IMG/VR virus record: IMGVR_UViG_3300020391_000290
Coordinates: 62,001 to 126,000 of that record
Direction: 5' to 3' (one strand)
Source of the DNA: a virus
Length of the DNA stretch: 64,000 nucleotides
The notes beneath the pieces were generated by a model that did no database searches, was not told where the DNA came from, and worked only from the letters and a program-made list of their open reading frames with translations. Shown piece after piece: positions 1 to 8,759 of the stretch. The position numbers and the translations under genes are program-made. The first letter of the stretch is position 1. Each line of letters starts with the position of its first letter.

Positions 1-2533
1 AGTAAAAGTAAGTCCAAGGCTTGTTAATAATACAACTAGAAGTTTTGATACAACTATAAAATTTGATCGTATAACTTATTCGTCTAGTGTAAAAGATTGG
101 GTAAAAAATACATCTTATGGTCTAAATGATATTGTAGCATACCAGAACACGACAACACTTACGCAAGAAGTTTACAAAGTTACAACGGCTTTTACAAGTG
201 GCGAAACATTTAGCACTGAAGATAATACCGGCACAAGTGTAATGGCAGTATATGCAGATGAGAATTTTACAAATACTGCTGACAGAATAGGCGCATACTA
301 TTATCCAACTTCTGGAATGATTGGCGATGATTTAGAATTATTACAAAAAGGGACAGGATATTTAGGAAATAAAGTTACAGGCCCAGGATTTGATCAAAAT
401 CCAGGCTTTGATAGTAGTAATTTTGATGTGATAGGATTTGACAACTTTGAGATTGATGAAGAAGGTCTTGCAGTTCTAGCCGGAGTTGATACTGTTTTTA
501 GAGGAACCGAATTTGCCAATGACAAACTTGGCAGTGAGTACTTAGTAAGTGGATATGTTGTATCTGGGTACATAAGTAAATTAAGTGTAGGTTTGGACCC
601 TGAAAGTATAATTATAGATGGATCAGGATTTGTTGACACTTATAACAGTCATGCACCCGAAGAACTTATCCCAGGTAGAGTATATGATACCCTTGACATG
701 GAAGTATACACACATCCAGGACATGATTATGAAGTTGACGGAGGAGCTCCGGATATACAATATACTTCTTTCAGTAATTTCGTTGATAGTTTTAGTAAAG
801 GATACCTTGCACCTGGATATCTTGAAGGCGATTATGTTGCACTTACTGAAACGACAATAAGCCAACGAGATTTCCAATATGGTGATCCTACAAAAAGTTC
901 CGAGGATTATGAATATTTAATTGTGTATCAAAATGACGAGAGAATATACAATTTTACTACAAATTACACAGATAAAACTGTAACTTTATCTAACCCTATA
1001 TTAGCTACAGATATTATACATGTTTATGCGTATAGTCAAGTAGGTGAAAAAATTGTTGGAGAATATACTGAAATAGGTGACGGAAGTTCAATTTCATTTG
1101 TTTTAGGTAATACACCGGAGCTTACAAAACAAACATTAGTTTATGTAGATGGTGTTGAGACAAGCGTCACAATAGGTTCACAAGACGGTAGAACAACAAT
1201 ACTTTTTAGTAGTCCTCCTGATAATGGAGCAAATATCCATATATTTGTTTTTAATCAAGCTACAGACAGAGATGCACCAAGTAAGATAGCGTTACAGACA
1301 CAAAATTTGACTGCAGGAACATTTACATACAATTTGACTAATACTGTAAATTATGCACAACCATTTACAGGGAACACAGTAGTGGAAGTTGATAACGTAA
1401 GATTACGTCCTGCTAACAGTAAATATTATACTGGAGATGGAAGTACTACGCAATTTGTGATTGCAAAAACTGCAGGCGAATCTAACATAGTAAATATTAA
1501 TGATATTGGTGTTGCAGTAATATCTAAGACAACAGGACAAACATTAAACGCAGTGCGTGATATAGATTACACACTGACTGCGGGTACTGATAACATTACA
1601 ATGACTACTCCTCCGGCAGATGGTGATAAAGTTATTGTCTATAACAATGCATCTGCAGAATACTCAATTAGTGCAACTGGCACTGAAATTACAATTGCTG
1701 ATAGTGTAAGTTTCACTAGTAGTAGTGTTATGAGGGTAAACACTTTTTCAAATCACGATTCATATCGTATGCAGACAAAAGTATTTGTAGGCAATGGATC
1801 CGGCATAGGAACTTATACTTTAGATAGAGCAGTAGCAAATGTTAATAATTTTTGGATAACACTTAATGGCAGTAGATTGCATCCAGGAGAATATATCACA
1901 AACGGAAGTAATATAAATTTAAGTGATACTATACAAACAACTTTAACTGGCTCTAGTTTATTAGTAGTAACACATATAAGCGAGAATACAATTCAGCCAA
2001 GCACTGGATTTAGAATATTCTATGATATGAATGGAAACACAGAATACTTAAGACTATCCAAAGATTCTACTACTGAAGTGACTGCTACTGTTTTGCCAAC
2101 AGATACAAAAATTTATGTAGATGATGTAACTAAATTACCCTTTGCTACACCAGAGAGCGAATTTCCAGGTGTAGTGTTTATAGGCGGAGAACGTATTACA
2201 TATCATGAAGTTAGTTTAGATGAAAATTATATAACAAATATAAGAAGAGCTACCGCAGGCACTGCAATGGTACAACGTATTACACCAGGATTTTTGGTAG
2301 TAGATGGTGGTAAAGACCAAACATTACCTAGTACAAATACACATACTAACACCTGGTATGATACAGGTACTAGCACTGCAGCTGATGGGCTAGGATTACA
2401 AAATAGTTCAACACTAAATGCTAATTTCTTAAAAGATAGTGAAGCACAAATACCTAATTTTAGGTTAGAATTAAATGCTTTCGAATATATCATAGGAGAC
2501 TATGTAGAGGATGGCTACATAGAAATAAGATAA
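1..2533 (+). CDS. Large tail/baseplate-type structural protein, 5' end outside window
   Basis: The reading frame is open from the first bases of the window (codons begin at base 2), so the true start lies upstream; the first in-window ATG is at 242. The product is over 840 residues and low in Cys. It carries repeated beta-sandwich-like modules of the type GDGSSxxFVL / GDGSTTQFVI (near bases 1078 and 1436), typical of T4-like marine phage tail or fibre proteins. The N-terminal visible part has a WVKNTSYGLNDIV segment like small carbohydrate-binding modules. The C-terminus (GLGLQNSSTLNANFLK) resembles a recurring cyanophage virion-protein ending. It lies at the head of a late structural block. 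A structural role is well supported; the exact position in the virion is not. Confidence 0.75.
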   Translation, partial: VKVSPRLVNNTTRSFDTTIKFDRITYSSSVKDWVKNTSYGLNDIVAYQNTTTLTQEVYKVTTAFTSGETFSTEDNTGTSVMAVYADENFTNTADRIGAYYYPTSGMIGDDLELLQKGTGYLGNKVTGPGFDQNPGFDSSNFDVIGFDNFEIDEEGLAVLAGVDTVFRGTEFANDKLGSEYLVSGYVVSGYISKLSVGLDPESIIIDGSGFVDTYNSHAPEELIPGRVYDTLDMEVYTHPGHDYEVDGGAPDIQYTSFSNFVDSFSKGYLAPGYLEGDYVALTETTISQRDFQYGDPTKSSEDYEYLIVYQNDERIYNFTTNYTDKTVTLSNPILATDIIHVYAYSQVGEKIVGEYTEIGDGSSISFVLGNTPELTKQTLVYVDGVETSVTIGSQDGRTTILFSSPPDNGANIHIFVFNQATDRDAPSKIALQTQNLTAGTFTYNLTNTVNYAQPFTGNTVVEVDNVRLRPANSKYYTGDGSTTQFVIAKTAGESNIVNINDIGVAVISKTTGQTLNAVRDIDYTLTAGTDNITMTTPPADGDKVIVYNNASAEYSISATGTEITIADSVSFTSSSVMRVNTFSNHDSYRMQTKVFVGNGSGIGTYTLDRAVANVNNFWITLNGSRLHPGEYITNGSNINLSDTIQTTLTGSSLLVVTHISENTIQPSTGFRIFYDMNGNTEYLRLSKDSTTEVTATVLPTDTKIYVDDVTKLPFATPESEFPGVVFIGGERITYHEVSLDENYITNIRRATAGTAMVQRITPGFLVVDGGKDQTLPSTNTHTNTWYDTGTSTAADGLGLQNSSTLNANFLKDSEAQIPNFRLELNAFEYIIGDYVEDGYIEIR

Positions 2534-2542
2534 TGATGCGTT

Positions 2543-2550
2543 GATAAATA
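2543..2550 (+). promoter_or_regulatory. T4-late-like promoter box GATAAATA
   Basis: GATAAATA differs at one base from the T4 late consensus TATAAATA. It sits between the stop of the upstream structural gene and the fibre gene at 2587, with a leader of about 30 bases containing an AAGGA ribosome site. The same octamer occurs before the gene at 5985. Assignment is by motif and position only. Confidence 0.5.
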
Positions 2551-2586
2551 CTATTATATGCATTGAGGTACTAAGGATAAAATAAA

Positions 2587-5259
2587 ATGGCAATAACACT
2601 TAGAAATAATAAAAGTCAGGCGCTTACATTTAACGAAATGGACGGCAACTTTACTGATTTAGATGGCAGAGTTACAACACTACAAGGAAATACTGTTCAA
2701 ACAGTAAATGGAGTAAGTCCAAGTAGTAATGCACTAACTATTACTACTGCTAATATTACTGAAAATACTAATTTATATTATACAGATGCTAGATCAAGAG
2801 CTGCAATTAGTATAACTGATAGTGGAGGTGATGGTAGTTTAACTTATAATAGTGGTACAGGAGCAATAGTTTATACTGGACCAAGTGCTTCTGAAGTAAG
2901 AGCCCACTTTACAGCAGGTGAAGGTATAGATATATCAACTGGTACAATATCTGCAGAGGATGCTACCGCATCAAATAAGGGTGTAGCATCATTTAGTAGT
3001 GATCATTTTACTGTATCATCAGGTGCAGTGACTATTAAAACAGATGGTATCGATGATACACACATTGACTTTGGTACAGGCACAAATCAAGTTAGTACGG
3101 CAGATATTCCTGAACAAACAAATTTATACTATACGGATGGTAGAGTAACAACAAGAATAAATGCCACAAGTATTGATGCATTAAGTGACGTTGATATATC
3201 AACTTCAGCGCCAAATAACAATGATGTATTAACGTGGAATGCAGTGGATGGTGAATTTCAGCCAGCTGTTGCACCGGGTGCGGCAGGTGGTGAAGCAAAT
3301 ACTGCTAGTAATGTAGGTGCAGGAAGCGGACTTTTTAAAACTAAAGTAGGTTCTGGTTTACAGTTTAAAAGTATTATTGGTACAGCTCCAATTGTTGCCA
3401 CTGGAAATACAGATGATGTTACTTTAACTTTTGCTCCTAGTGGAGATGTTAATATAGCTTCAAATAAATTAAGAAATGTAACAGATCCAACAAGTGCTCA
3501 AGACGCGGCTACTAAAGCATATGTAGATAGTCAAATTAGTGGAGTTAGTACAACTTCAATTACCCAAGGTAACAGTAGTGTTGCAGTGACAGACAGTGGA
3601 ACTGGACAGGTGGTTACTACTGTTGATGGTACTGCAGAATTAACAATAATTAGTGCAAGTGCAACGTTTGGTGGTAATATAATTATACCAGATGCTGGGT
3701 ATATAGGTAGTGTAAGTGATGTCGATGCTGTACAAATAGCGGCAAATGGTAATGTCACGCTTAGTCAGGATCTTATTGTTACTGGAGATTTTACAGTAAA
3801 CGGAACTACTACTACCGTTGCTACAACTAATATGGTAGTTAAGGACAACTTAATTGAACTTAATAATGGTGCATCTAGTAATGCTAATGATAGTGGAATT
3901 ATTATTGAAAGAGGAAGTACAGGTGACAATGCGTTTATAGGTTGGGATGAATCATCTGATAAATTTAAAGTTGGTACAACAACTGCAACAGGCGCCAGTA
4001 CTGGTACCCTTTCTATTTCAGCAGGAACACTTGTAGCAAATATCGAAGGAAATGTTACTGGTAACGCTACAGGTAGTTCAGGAAGTTGTACAGGAAACGC
4101 AGCCACTGCGACTGCCTTAGCAACTACAAGAGCAATTGCACTTGCCGGTGATGTTGTAGGAACAGCAAACTTCGATGGCAGTGCAGGAATAAGTATTTCT
4201 ACTACAATTCAAGCCAATAGTGTTGCACTAGGCACGGATACAACTGGTAATTATGTTGCATACTTAACTGCTGGTAATTTAATTGATTTGCAAAACAATA
4301 CAGGCGAAGGTGCTTATCCTACTATTGACGTAGACTTGTCTGAACTTACAGATGGCACAGACGATATTATAGGATCACAAGACGAAGTAGTTTATCTGGA
4401 TAACGGAGGTCAGAAACGTAAACTTTTTTCAGAAATAAAAATTGGTCAATTTAACACAGCAAATCAAATTGCATTATCAACTGATACAACAGGAAATTAT
4501 GTAGCAGCAGGTGCAACATCAGGTAGTGGTATAAGTGGTAGTGTAAGTAGTGAAGGTGGAACATTTACTGTTACATCAAATGCAACTAACGCAAATACTG
4601 CTTCAACTATTGTATTCCGTGATGGCAGTGGTAATTTTAGTGCAGGTACTATTACTGCTAGCCTGACAGGAAATGCATCAGGTAGTTCAGGAAGTTGTAC
4701 AGGAAACGCAGCCACTGCAACGACTGCGACAACTGCAACAAACGTTACAGTAGCAGATGAAAGTAGTGATACAGCATGTAACGTTTTATTTACGACTGCA
4801 GCAAGTGGTAATTTACCACCAAAATCAGGTAGTAACTTAACATTTAATAGTGCAACAGGACAACTAGATGCTACAACATTTAATGGTGTTGCAACATCAG
4901 CAAAATACGCTGACTTGGCAGAAAAATATACAACTGATGCGGAATATCCTCCAGGAACAATTATGCAAGTGGGAGGAGATGCAGAAACAACTACTGCAGA
5001 CGAAAATACACAGTATATAGCAGGTGTTATATCTACTAATCCAGCATTTATAATGAATAGTGAATCTGATGGACAAGCAATTGCATTAGCCGGTCGTGTA
5101 CCAGTAAGGGTAGTTGGCAGTGTTACAAAAGGAGCACCTGTTTTTGTTTTATATGATGGAGTTGCTAGTTCTTCAGGCACAGGAAAATTAGTTGGTATTG
5201 CGTTAGAAACAAATAGCAATATAGACGAAAAGAATGTAGAATGTATGCTTAAAGTGTAA
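2587..5259 (+). CDS. Tail fibre-like protein with C-terminal module shared with a second fibre
   Basis: This 890-residue protein is rich in Gly, Ser, Thr, Asn and Ala. Low-complexity fibre modules run through it, including NLYYTDxRxR segments (near residues 60 and 180) and a GDVVGTANFDGSAGIS segment typical of phage fibre shafts. A Cys-containing SSGSCTGNAATAT motif occurs twice, encoded by an exact 40-bp repeat. The last 120 residues (SAKYADLAEKY, then VISTNPAFIMN, then ALAGRVPVRV) are closely related to the end of the protein at 5985-7439. The start ATG follows AAGGATAAAATAAA. It is probably expressed late with the neighbouring structural genes. A receptor-binding or fibre-shaft role is inferred from family and context. 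Confidence 0.75.
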   Translation: MAITLRNNKSQALTFNEMDGNFTDLDGRVTTLQGNTVQTVNGVSPSSNALTITTANITENTNLYYTDARSRAAISITDSGGDGSLTYNSGTGAIVYTGPSASEVRAHFTAGEGIDISTGTISAEDATASNKGVASFSSDHFTVSSGAVTIKTDGIDDTHIDFGTGTNQVSTADIPEQTNLYYTDGRVTTRINATSIDALSDVDISTSAPNNNDVLTWNAVDGEFQPAVAPGAAGGEANTASNVGAGSGLFKTKVGSGLQFKSIIGTAPIVATGNTDDVTLTFAPSGDVNIASNKLRNVTDPTSAQDAATKAYVDSQISGVSTTSITQGNSSVAVTDSGTGQVVTTVDGTAELTIISASATFGGNIIIPDAGYIGSVSDVDAVQIAANGNVTLSQDLIVTGDFTVNGTTTTVATTNMVVKDNLIELNNGASSNANDSGIIIERGSTGDNAFIGWDESSDKFKVGTTTATGASTGTLSISAGTLVANIEGNVTGNATGSSGSCTGNAATATALATTRAIALAGDVVGTANFDGSAGISISTTIQANSVALGTDTTGNYVAYLTAGNLIDLQNNTGEGAYPTIDVDLSELTDGTDDIIGSQDEVVYLDNGGQKRKLFSEIKIGQFNTANQIALSTDTTGNYVAAGATSGSGISGSVSSEGGTFTVTSNATNANTASTIVFRDGSGNFSAGTITASLTGNASGSSGSCTGNAATATTATTATNVTVADESSDTACNVLFTTAASGNLPPKSGSNLTFNSATGQLDATTFNGVATSAKYADLAEKYTTDAEYPPGTIMQVGGDAETTTADENTQYIAGVISTNPAFIMNSESDGQAIALAGRVPVRVVGSVTKGAPVFVLYDGVASSSGTGKLVGIALETNSNIDEKNVECMLKV
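4070..4109 (+). repeat. 40-bp direct repeat, copy 1, in fibre gene
   Basis: Forty bases starting CAGGTAGTTCAGG are identical to 4679-4718. They encode the Gly-Ser-Ser-Gly-Ser-Cys-Thr-Gly-Asn-Ala-Ala-Thr-Ala module. Identity at synonymous sites points to recent duplication or gene conversion. Confidence 0.85.
4679..4718 (+). repeat. 40-bp direct repeat, copy 2, in fibre gene
   Basis: Second exact copy of the 4070-4109 segment, 609 bases downstream in the same reading frame. Recombination between the copies would remove exactly 203 codons and keep the frame. Confidence 0.85.
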
Positions 5260-5261
5260 CT

Positions 5262-5927
5262 ATGAAAGATAACGATATGGAAAAAACGGATATTGAACAA
5301 CCACAAGAGCCAGATACTGCTTTAAAAGACACTAGTGGCGTGATGATGGAAGGTCACATTCGGATATTTGATCCAGACACAGGTGAAGATTACGTCAATA
5401 AAAGAAATGCTATACACTATGAAAATATGAGTGAAGCATTGGCACAAAGTATTTCAAATAAAACTAATGGCTTTATACATGAAATGAGTTTTGGAAATGG
5501 TGGCACAAGTGTTGACCCTACAGGTGTAATTACATATTTGCCAGCGAATAGTAGTGGTAGTAATGCTAATCTATATAATCAAACATATTATAAAGTAGTT
5601 GATGATAATAGTAGTCTAAATACAGATACTGCTAGAAATAAACTTACAGTAAGTCATACATCTGGACAGATTTACACAGATATAATTGTAAGTTGTTTGC
5701 TTGATTATGGAGAACCAAACAGTCAAGCCGCATTTGACAATACAAGTAATTTTAATGATACCTACACATTCGATGAACTTGGATTAAGGAGTTGGACAGG
5801 TACAGTAAATACAGGTAATTTGTTAACCCATGTTGTGTTTCATCCTGTACAAAAAAGTTTAAATAGACTAATACAAATAGATTATACAGTTAGAATACAA
5901 ACACTGACTAATCTTAGTAGTATATAA
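5262..5927 (+). CDS. Putative virion structural protein
   Basis: A 221-residue protein starting two bases after the fibre stop codon; a second in-frame ATG (5277) could also serve. After an acidic N-terminus comes MMEGHIRIFDPDTGEDYVNKRNAIHYENMS split over residues 26-55, then HEMSFGNGGT and a C-terminal beta-rich segment ending in DYTVRIQT. Proteins with this 'GHIxI.D..TGE...KRNAIH.ENMS' pattern are common next to fibre genes in T4-like marine phages and are annotated as virion proteins. No enzyme motif is seen. Its place between two fibre genes supports a structural or fibre-attachment role. Confidence 0.65.
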   Translation: MKDNDMEKTDIEQPQEPDTALKDTSGVMMEGHIRIFDPDTGEDYVNKRNAIHYENMSEALAQSISNKTNGFIHEMSFGNGGTSVDPTGVITYLPANSSGSNANLYNQTYYKVVDDNSSLNTDTARNKLTVSHTSGQIYTDIIVSCLLDYGEPNSQAAFDNTSNFNDTYTFDELGLRSWTGTVNTGNLLTHVVFHPVQKSLNRLIQIDYTVRIQTLTNLSSI

Positions 5928-5947
5928 TATGCTAAGTTTATAAAGTG

Positions 5948-5955
5948 GATAAATA
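5948..5955 (+). promoter_or_regulatory. T4-late-like promoter box GATAAATA
   Basis: Same octamer as at 2543-2550, located in the short gap before the fibre gene at 5985. The leader would be about 25 bases and contain GGAGCAAC as a ribosome site. Supported by motif, repetition and position. Confidence 0.5.
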
Positions 5956-5984
5956 TAATTAATGAATAGCGGAGCAACATAAAG

Positions 5985-7439
5985 ATGGCTTATACAGTTA
6001 ATAAAACCGATGGTACTATATTATCTACAGTAGCAGATGGTACAATCGATACTACAACTGATCTCACACTAATTGGAAAAAATTATGCAGGTTATGGTGA
6101 ATTTTTTAACGAGAACTTAGTAAAATTATTAGAAAATTTTAGTAATAGTAGTGCACCTAGTAGTCCAGTAGCAGGTCAAATGTGGTGGGACAAAACAAAC
6201 AATTTATTAAAAGTTTACACAGGAAGTGCATTTAAAACAGTAAGTAGCAGCACAGCAAGTGCAAGTACTCCAAGTAGTAGTGTAACAGGTGACCTTTGGT
6301 GGGATACAACGAATGGACAATTAAAAGTTTACAACGGGACTGGTTTTACAACCATTGGTCCTAGTTTTACAAGTGGTACAGGTACTTCTGGTGCAATTGT
6401 AGCAACAATTACAGATAACGCCGCATCAGACCATGTAGTTGTACAATTATTCACAAATAATACAATAGTAGCAATAGTAAGCAAAGATACAACATTCACT
6501 CCGCAGAGTGCTATATCTGGATTTGCAACAATTAAACCAGGTGTGCAATTATCTACTGCAGTTTCTAATAATAAATTCCAAGGTACCGCAACTGATTCAG
6601 ATGCATTAGGCGGTATTGCAGCAGCTAACTACTTACGTAGTAATGCAAGTGATAGCACTAGTGGTGTGCTTAGTATTTTAAATGATACTGGCATAGTTGT
6701 AGGTGTTGATAGTGATTTTACAGTAGGTGTTAGTGGAAGTGATGTAAGTATTAGTAACGCTACAAGTAATGGAGACATACTTGTTAAAGTAAATGACGGT
6801 GGTGTAGTATCAACTGCAATGACATTTGATGGTGCAACCAATAGAGTGCTAGTTGCTGGTGCACCTACTGATGGATTAGGAATTGCAACCAAAGCATATG
6901 TTGATTCCCAAGTTTCAGGAAGTGGCAGCTTATTAAAGACTGGTGGCACAATGACTGGAGATATTCTTGTTAGTGGCACAGTAAATTTTGGTAGTGGTAG
7001 TACCCCGATTACCACAGTACACGCAACTACTTTTAGTGGATTGGCAAGCAGTGCAAAATATGCTGACTTGGCTGAAAACTTTAGACCAGATGTAGAATAT
7101 GCACCTGGCACTGTAGTAGCACTAGGTGGAGTAGAAGAAATTACTTCAGTAAACGAAGAATTATCAAACAATGTGTTCGGTGTTATTAGTAAAAGACCAG
7201 CATATTTGATGAATAGTGGACAAGAAAAAGGTTCACCAGTAGCGATTGCCGGAAGAGTACCTGTAAGAGTGCTTGGACGCATAAATAAAGGTGATAGACT
7301 TGTTAGTGCAGGCAACGGAGTTGCAAGAGCTGCAAGTGAAGATGAATCGATCAATGCTTTTAATGTATTAGGCAGAGCAATCCAAAATAAAACAACAACG
7401 GAAGAAGGCACTGTGGAAGCCTTTGTTACAATAAATTAA
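5985..7439 (+). CDS. Tail fibre-like protein, cyanophage/pelagiphage type
   Basis: This 484-residue protein begins with the marine T4-like fibre head: GKNYAGYGEFFNEN (residues 28-41), LLENFSNSSAP, then two GQMWWD / GDLWWD ... LKVYxGxxF repeats (about residues 65-85 and 101-120). A middle Gly/Ser/Thr-rich shaft follows. The C-terminal 130 residues (SAKYADLAENF, GVISKRPAYLMN, AIAGRVPVRVLGRINKGD) are paralogous to the end of the 2587-5259 protein. This ending may be an attachment, trimerisation or self-cleaving chaperone-like module, which is inference. The gene is preceded by a late-type box and a GGAGC ribosome site. Confidence 0.75.
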   Translation: MAYTVNKTDGTILSTVADGTIDTTTDLTLIGKNYAGYGEFFNENLVKLLENFSNSSAPSSPVAGQMWWDKTNNLLKVYTGSAFKTVSSSTASASTPSSSVTGDLWWDTTNGQLKVYNGTGFTTIGPSFTSGTGTSGAIVATITDNAASDHVVVQLFTNNTIVAIVSKDTTFTPQSAISGFATIKPGVQLSTAVSNNKFQGTATDSDALGGIAAANYLRSNASDSTSGVLSILNDTGIVVGVDSDFTVGVSGSDVSISNATSNGDILVKVNDGGVVSTAMTFDGATNRVLVAGAPTDGLGIATKAYVDSQVSGSGSLLKTGGTMTGDILVSGTVNFGSGSTPITTVHATTFSGLASSAKYADLAENFRPDVEYAPGTVVALGGVEEITSVNEELSNNVFGVISKRPAYLMNSGQEKGSPVAIAGRVPVRVLGRINKGDRLVSAGNGVARAASEDESINAFNVLGRAIQNKTTTEEGTVEAFVTIN

Positions 7440-7460
7440 AAAATACGGAGAATTTAAACA

Positions 7461-8360
7461 ATGGCTTATCAAAGCGGTGACACAATACTAGACAATCACT
7501 ATAATGATTTTGCTACATCAGTAAACGCGATATGGGGAACTGGTTCAGGAGATCATGGATATGGACAGACTAATACAGTAAGTTCAGTAAGTACAAGTAG
7601 TACAGTCCAAGCATCACAATGGACAACATTATTAGCAAGAATGACTAGTTGTGCTTCACACCAAGGAAGTAGTATTACAGGCATTTCTAATCCAAGTGCT
7701 GGAAATACAATTAGTGCGTTTACTGCATTAAGTGGTAACGTAACAACTATTAATAATAACAGATTAAATGTTACTTCACGTGCCGGTAACGTAGAATCAA
7801 GTTGTAGTACAACAACTAATTTAATTACATCAATAGAACAACGTGGTAGATGGACATGGGGTTCAACTGACCAAGCACGTTTCTTTTTTAACACAGGCGG
7901 TAGAATAAGTTGTCGTTGGGATATTTCAGGTTACACAAGTGATACAAAAGCAGAAAGATGGAATACACTAGCAAGTAACTGTGGTACATATTTAATAAAT
8001 GCACAAAGTTCAGGTAAGTCAGGTGGTGGTGGTAACTCACCAAACATAAACAATACAAACTTAGGATGGCATGATCTTACTGGTTCATATCAAGATGCAT
8101 TTAGACAGTACGCACAAAGCACCTATACTAATAATAATATTAGATTACAATTATACAAATCTGGTAATGTAGTTTACTTTAGAAGTTATTGGAACGATGA
8201 TGAAGCAGATCAGACTAGTTGGAATAAATCCATTTATAATGTGCAAGATCAGACAAATGGAACAAAACAGACAATCTTTGGACATGAAGAATCAGAAACA
8301 ACACATATAGCAGATACGTGGGGCGATGGGCCAACACAATCAGTAGATGCTAACGGATAA
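7461..8360 (+). CDS. Virion structural protein, marine T4-like type
   Basis: This 299-residue protein starts MAYQSGDTILDNHYNDF and carries WGTGSGDHGYGQ near residue 25. This N-terminus recurs in structural proteins of T4-like marine phages. It has a polar Ser/Thr/Asn-rich composition, a GGGG stretch near residue 190, and a pair of Cys residues near 68 and 114. A CGGAGAA ribosome site precedes the ATG. It is the last gene of the late structural block; a consensus host-type promoter begins 20 bases after its stop. No fold is recognised beyond the family resemblance. Confidence 0.65.
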   Translation: MAYQSGDTILDNHYNDFATSVNAIWGTGSGDHGYGQTNTVSSVSTSSTVQASQWTTLLARMTSCASHQGSSITGISNPSAGNTISAFTALSGNVTTINNNRLNVTSRAGNVESSCSTTTNLITSIEQRGRWTWGSTDQARFFFNTGGRISCRWDISGYTSDTKAERWNTLASNCGTYLINAQSSGKSGGGGNSPNINNTNLGWHDLTGSYQDAFRQYAQSTYTNNNIRLQLYKSGNVVYFRSYWNDDEADQTSWNKSIYNVQDQTNGTKQTIFGHEESETTHIADTWGDGPTQSVDANG

Positions 8361-8379
8361 TAATTAAAGAATTTAATAC

Positions 8380-8408
8380 TTGACAGGCGCTACGGCGCCT
8401 GTTATAAT
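8380..8408 (+). promoter_or_regulatory. Consensus sigma70 promoter driving the modification cassette
   Basis: TTGACA (8380-8385) and TATAAT (8403-8408) are both perfect matches, separated by the optimal 17 bases. A TG dinucleotide one base before the -10 makes it an extended -10 as well. The expected start of transcription is about 8415, which is the A of the next gene's ATG, so a leaderless first message is predicted. No Shine-Dalgarno sequence is present there. Confidence 0.85.
8383..8402. repeat. Perfect 8-bp inverted repeat with TACG loop inside promoter spacer
   Basis: ACAGGCGC (8383-8390), loop TACG (8391-8394), GCGCCTGT (8395-8402). As RNA from the upstream operon this folds into a GC-rich hairpin with a closed cUACGg (UNCG-type) tetraloop. 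As DNA it is a symmetric operator-like site filling the promoter spacer. No U-tract follows, so it is not a classic terminator. Confidence 0.85.
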
Positions 8409-8414
8409 GACTGC

Positions 8415-8759
8415 ATGAAAAATCAAGAAGAGTACGCTCGTGAAAGATTCGAGCTTAATAGACAAAAACAAACATTAAAAGAACAACAACAACAAAGACT
8501 TACGGTCACATATAATGGTGGAATATTTTTAGTAGATATGACATTACTATCATATTTGTATATGAAAAATGTAAATGCAGGATTATTTCAACAAAGTAAA
8601 GAAGACATAATACCGGATAGTTACGATACTCCTATAAAAATAGATGTGCAAGAATTAATAGTCTTATGCGATGAACGTTGGAAAGAAGTCCATAATGATT
8701 GGATAGACCAATATGAAGAATTAAAAACTACACGTAAGGCCGGCGATGTCAGCGTCTAA
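8415..8759 (+). CDS. Conserved phage hypothetical protein
   Basis: This 114-residue protein has a charged, Gln-rich N-terminal helix (residues 1-27) and a compact domain containing LLSYLYMKN, PIKIDVQELIVLCDERW and WIDQYEELKTTRKAG. I recognise the general pattern from marine T4-like phages but know no function. It is the first gene after the consensus promoter, and its ATG coincides with the predicted transcription start. It overlaps the following glycosyltransferase gene by 14 bases. Confidence 0.7.
   Translation: MKNQEEYARERFELNRQKQTLKEQQQQRLTVTYNGGIFLVDMTLLSYLYMKNVNAGLFQQSKEDIIPDSYDTPIKIDVQELIVLCDERWKEVHNDWIDQYEELKTTRKAGDVSV

Noticed and set aside
4497-5306. 269-aa antisense frame over the fibre gene
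   Set aside because: Opposite to a clear structural gene; the Val/Pro/Ala-rich sequence is what low-complexity Gly/Thr codons give on the other strand.
6629-7411. 260-aa antisense frame over the second fibre gene
   Set aside because: Shadow of repetitive fibre codons; no ribosome site or recognisable motif.
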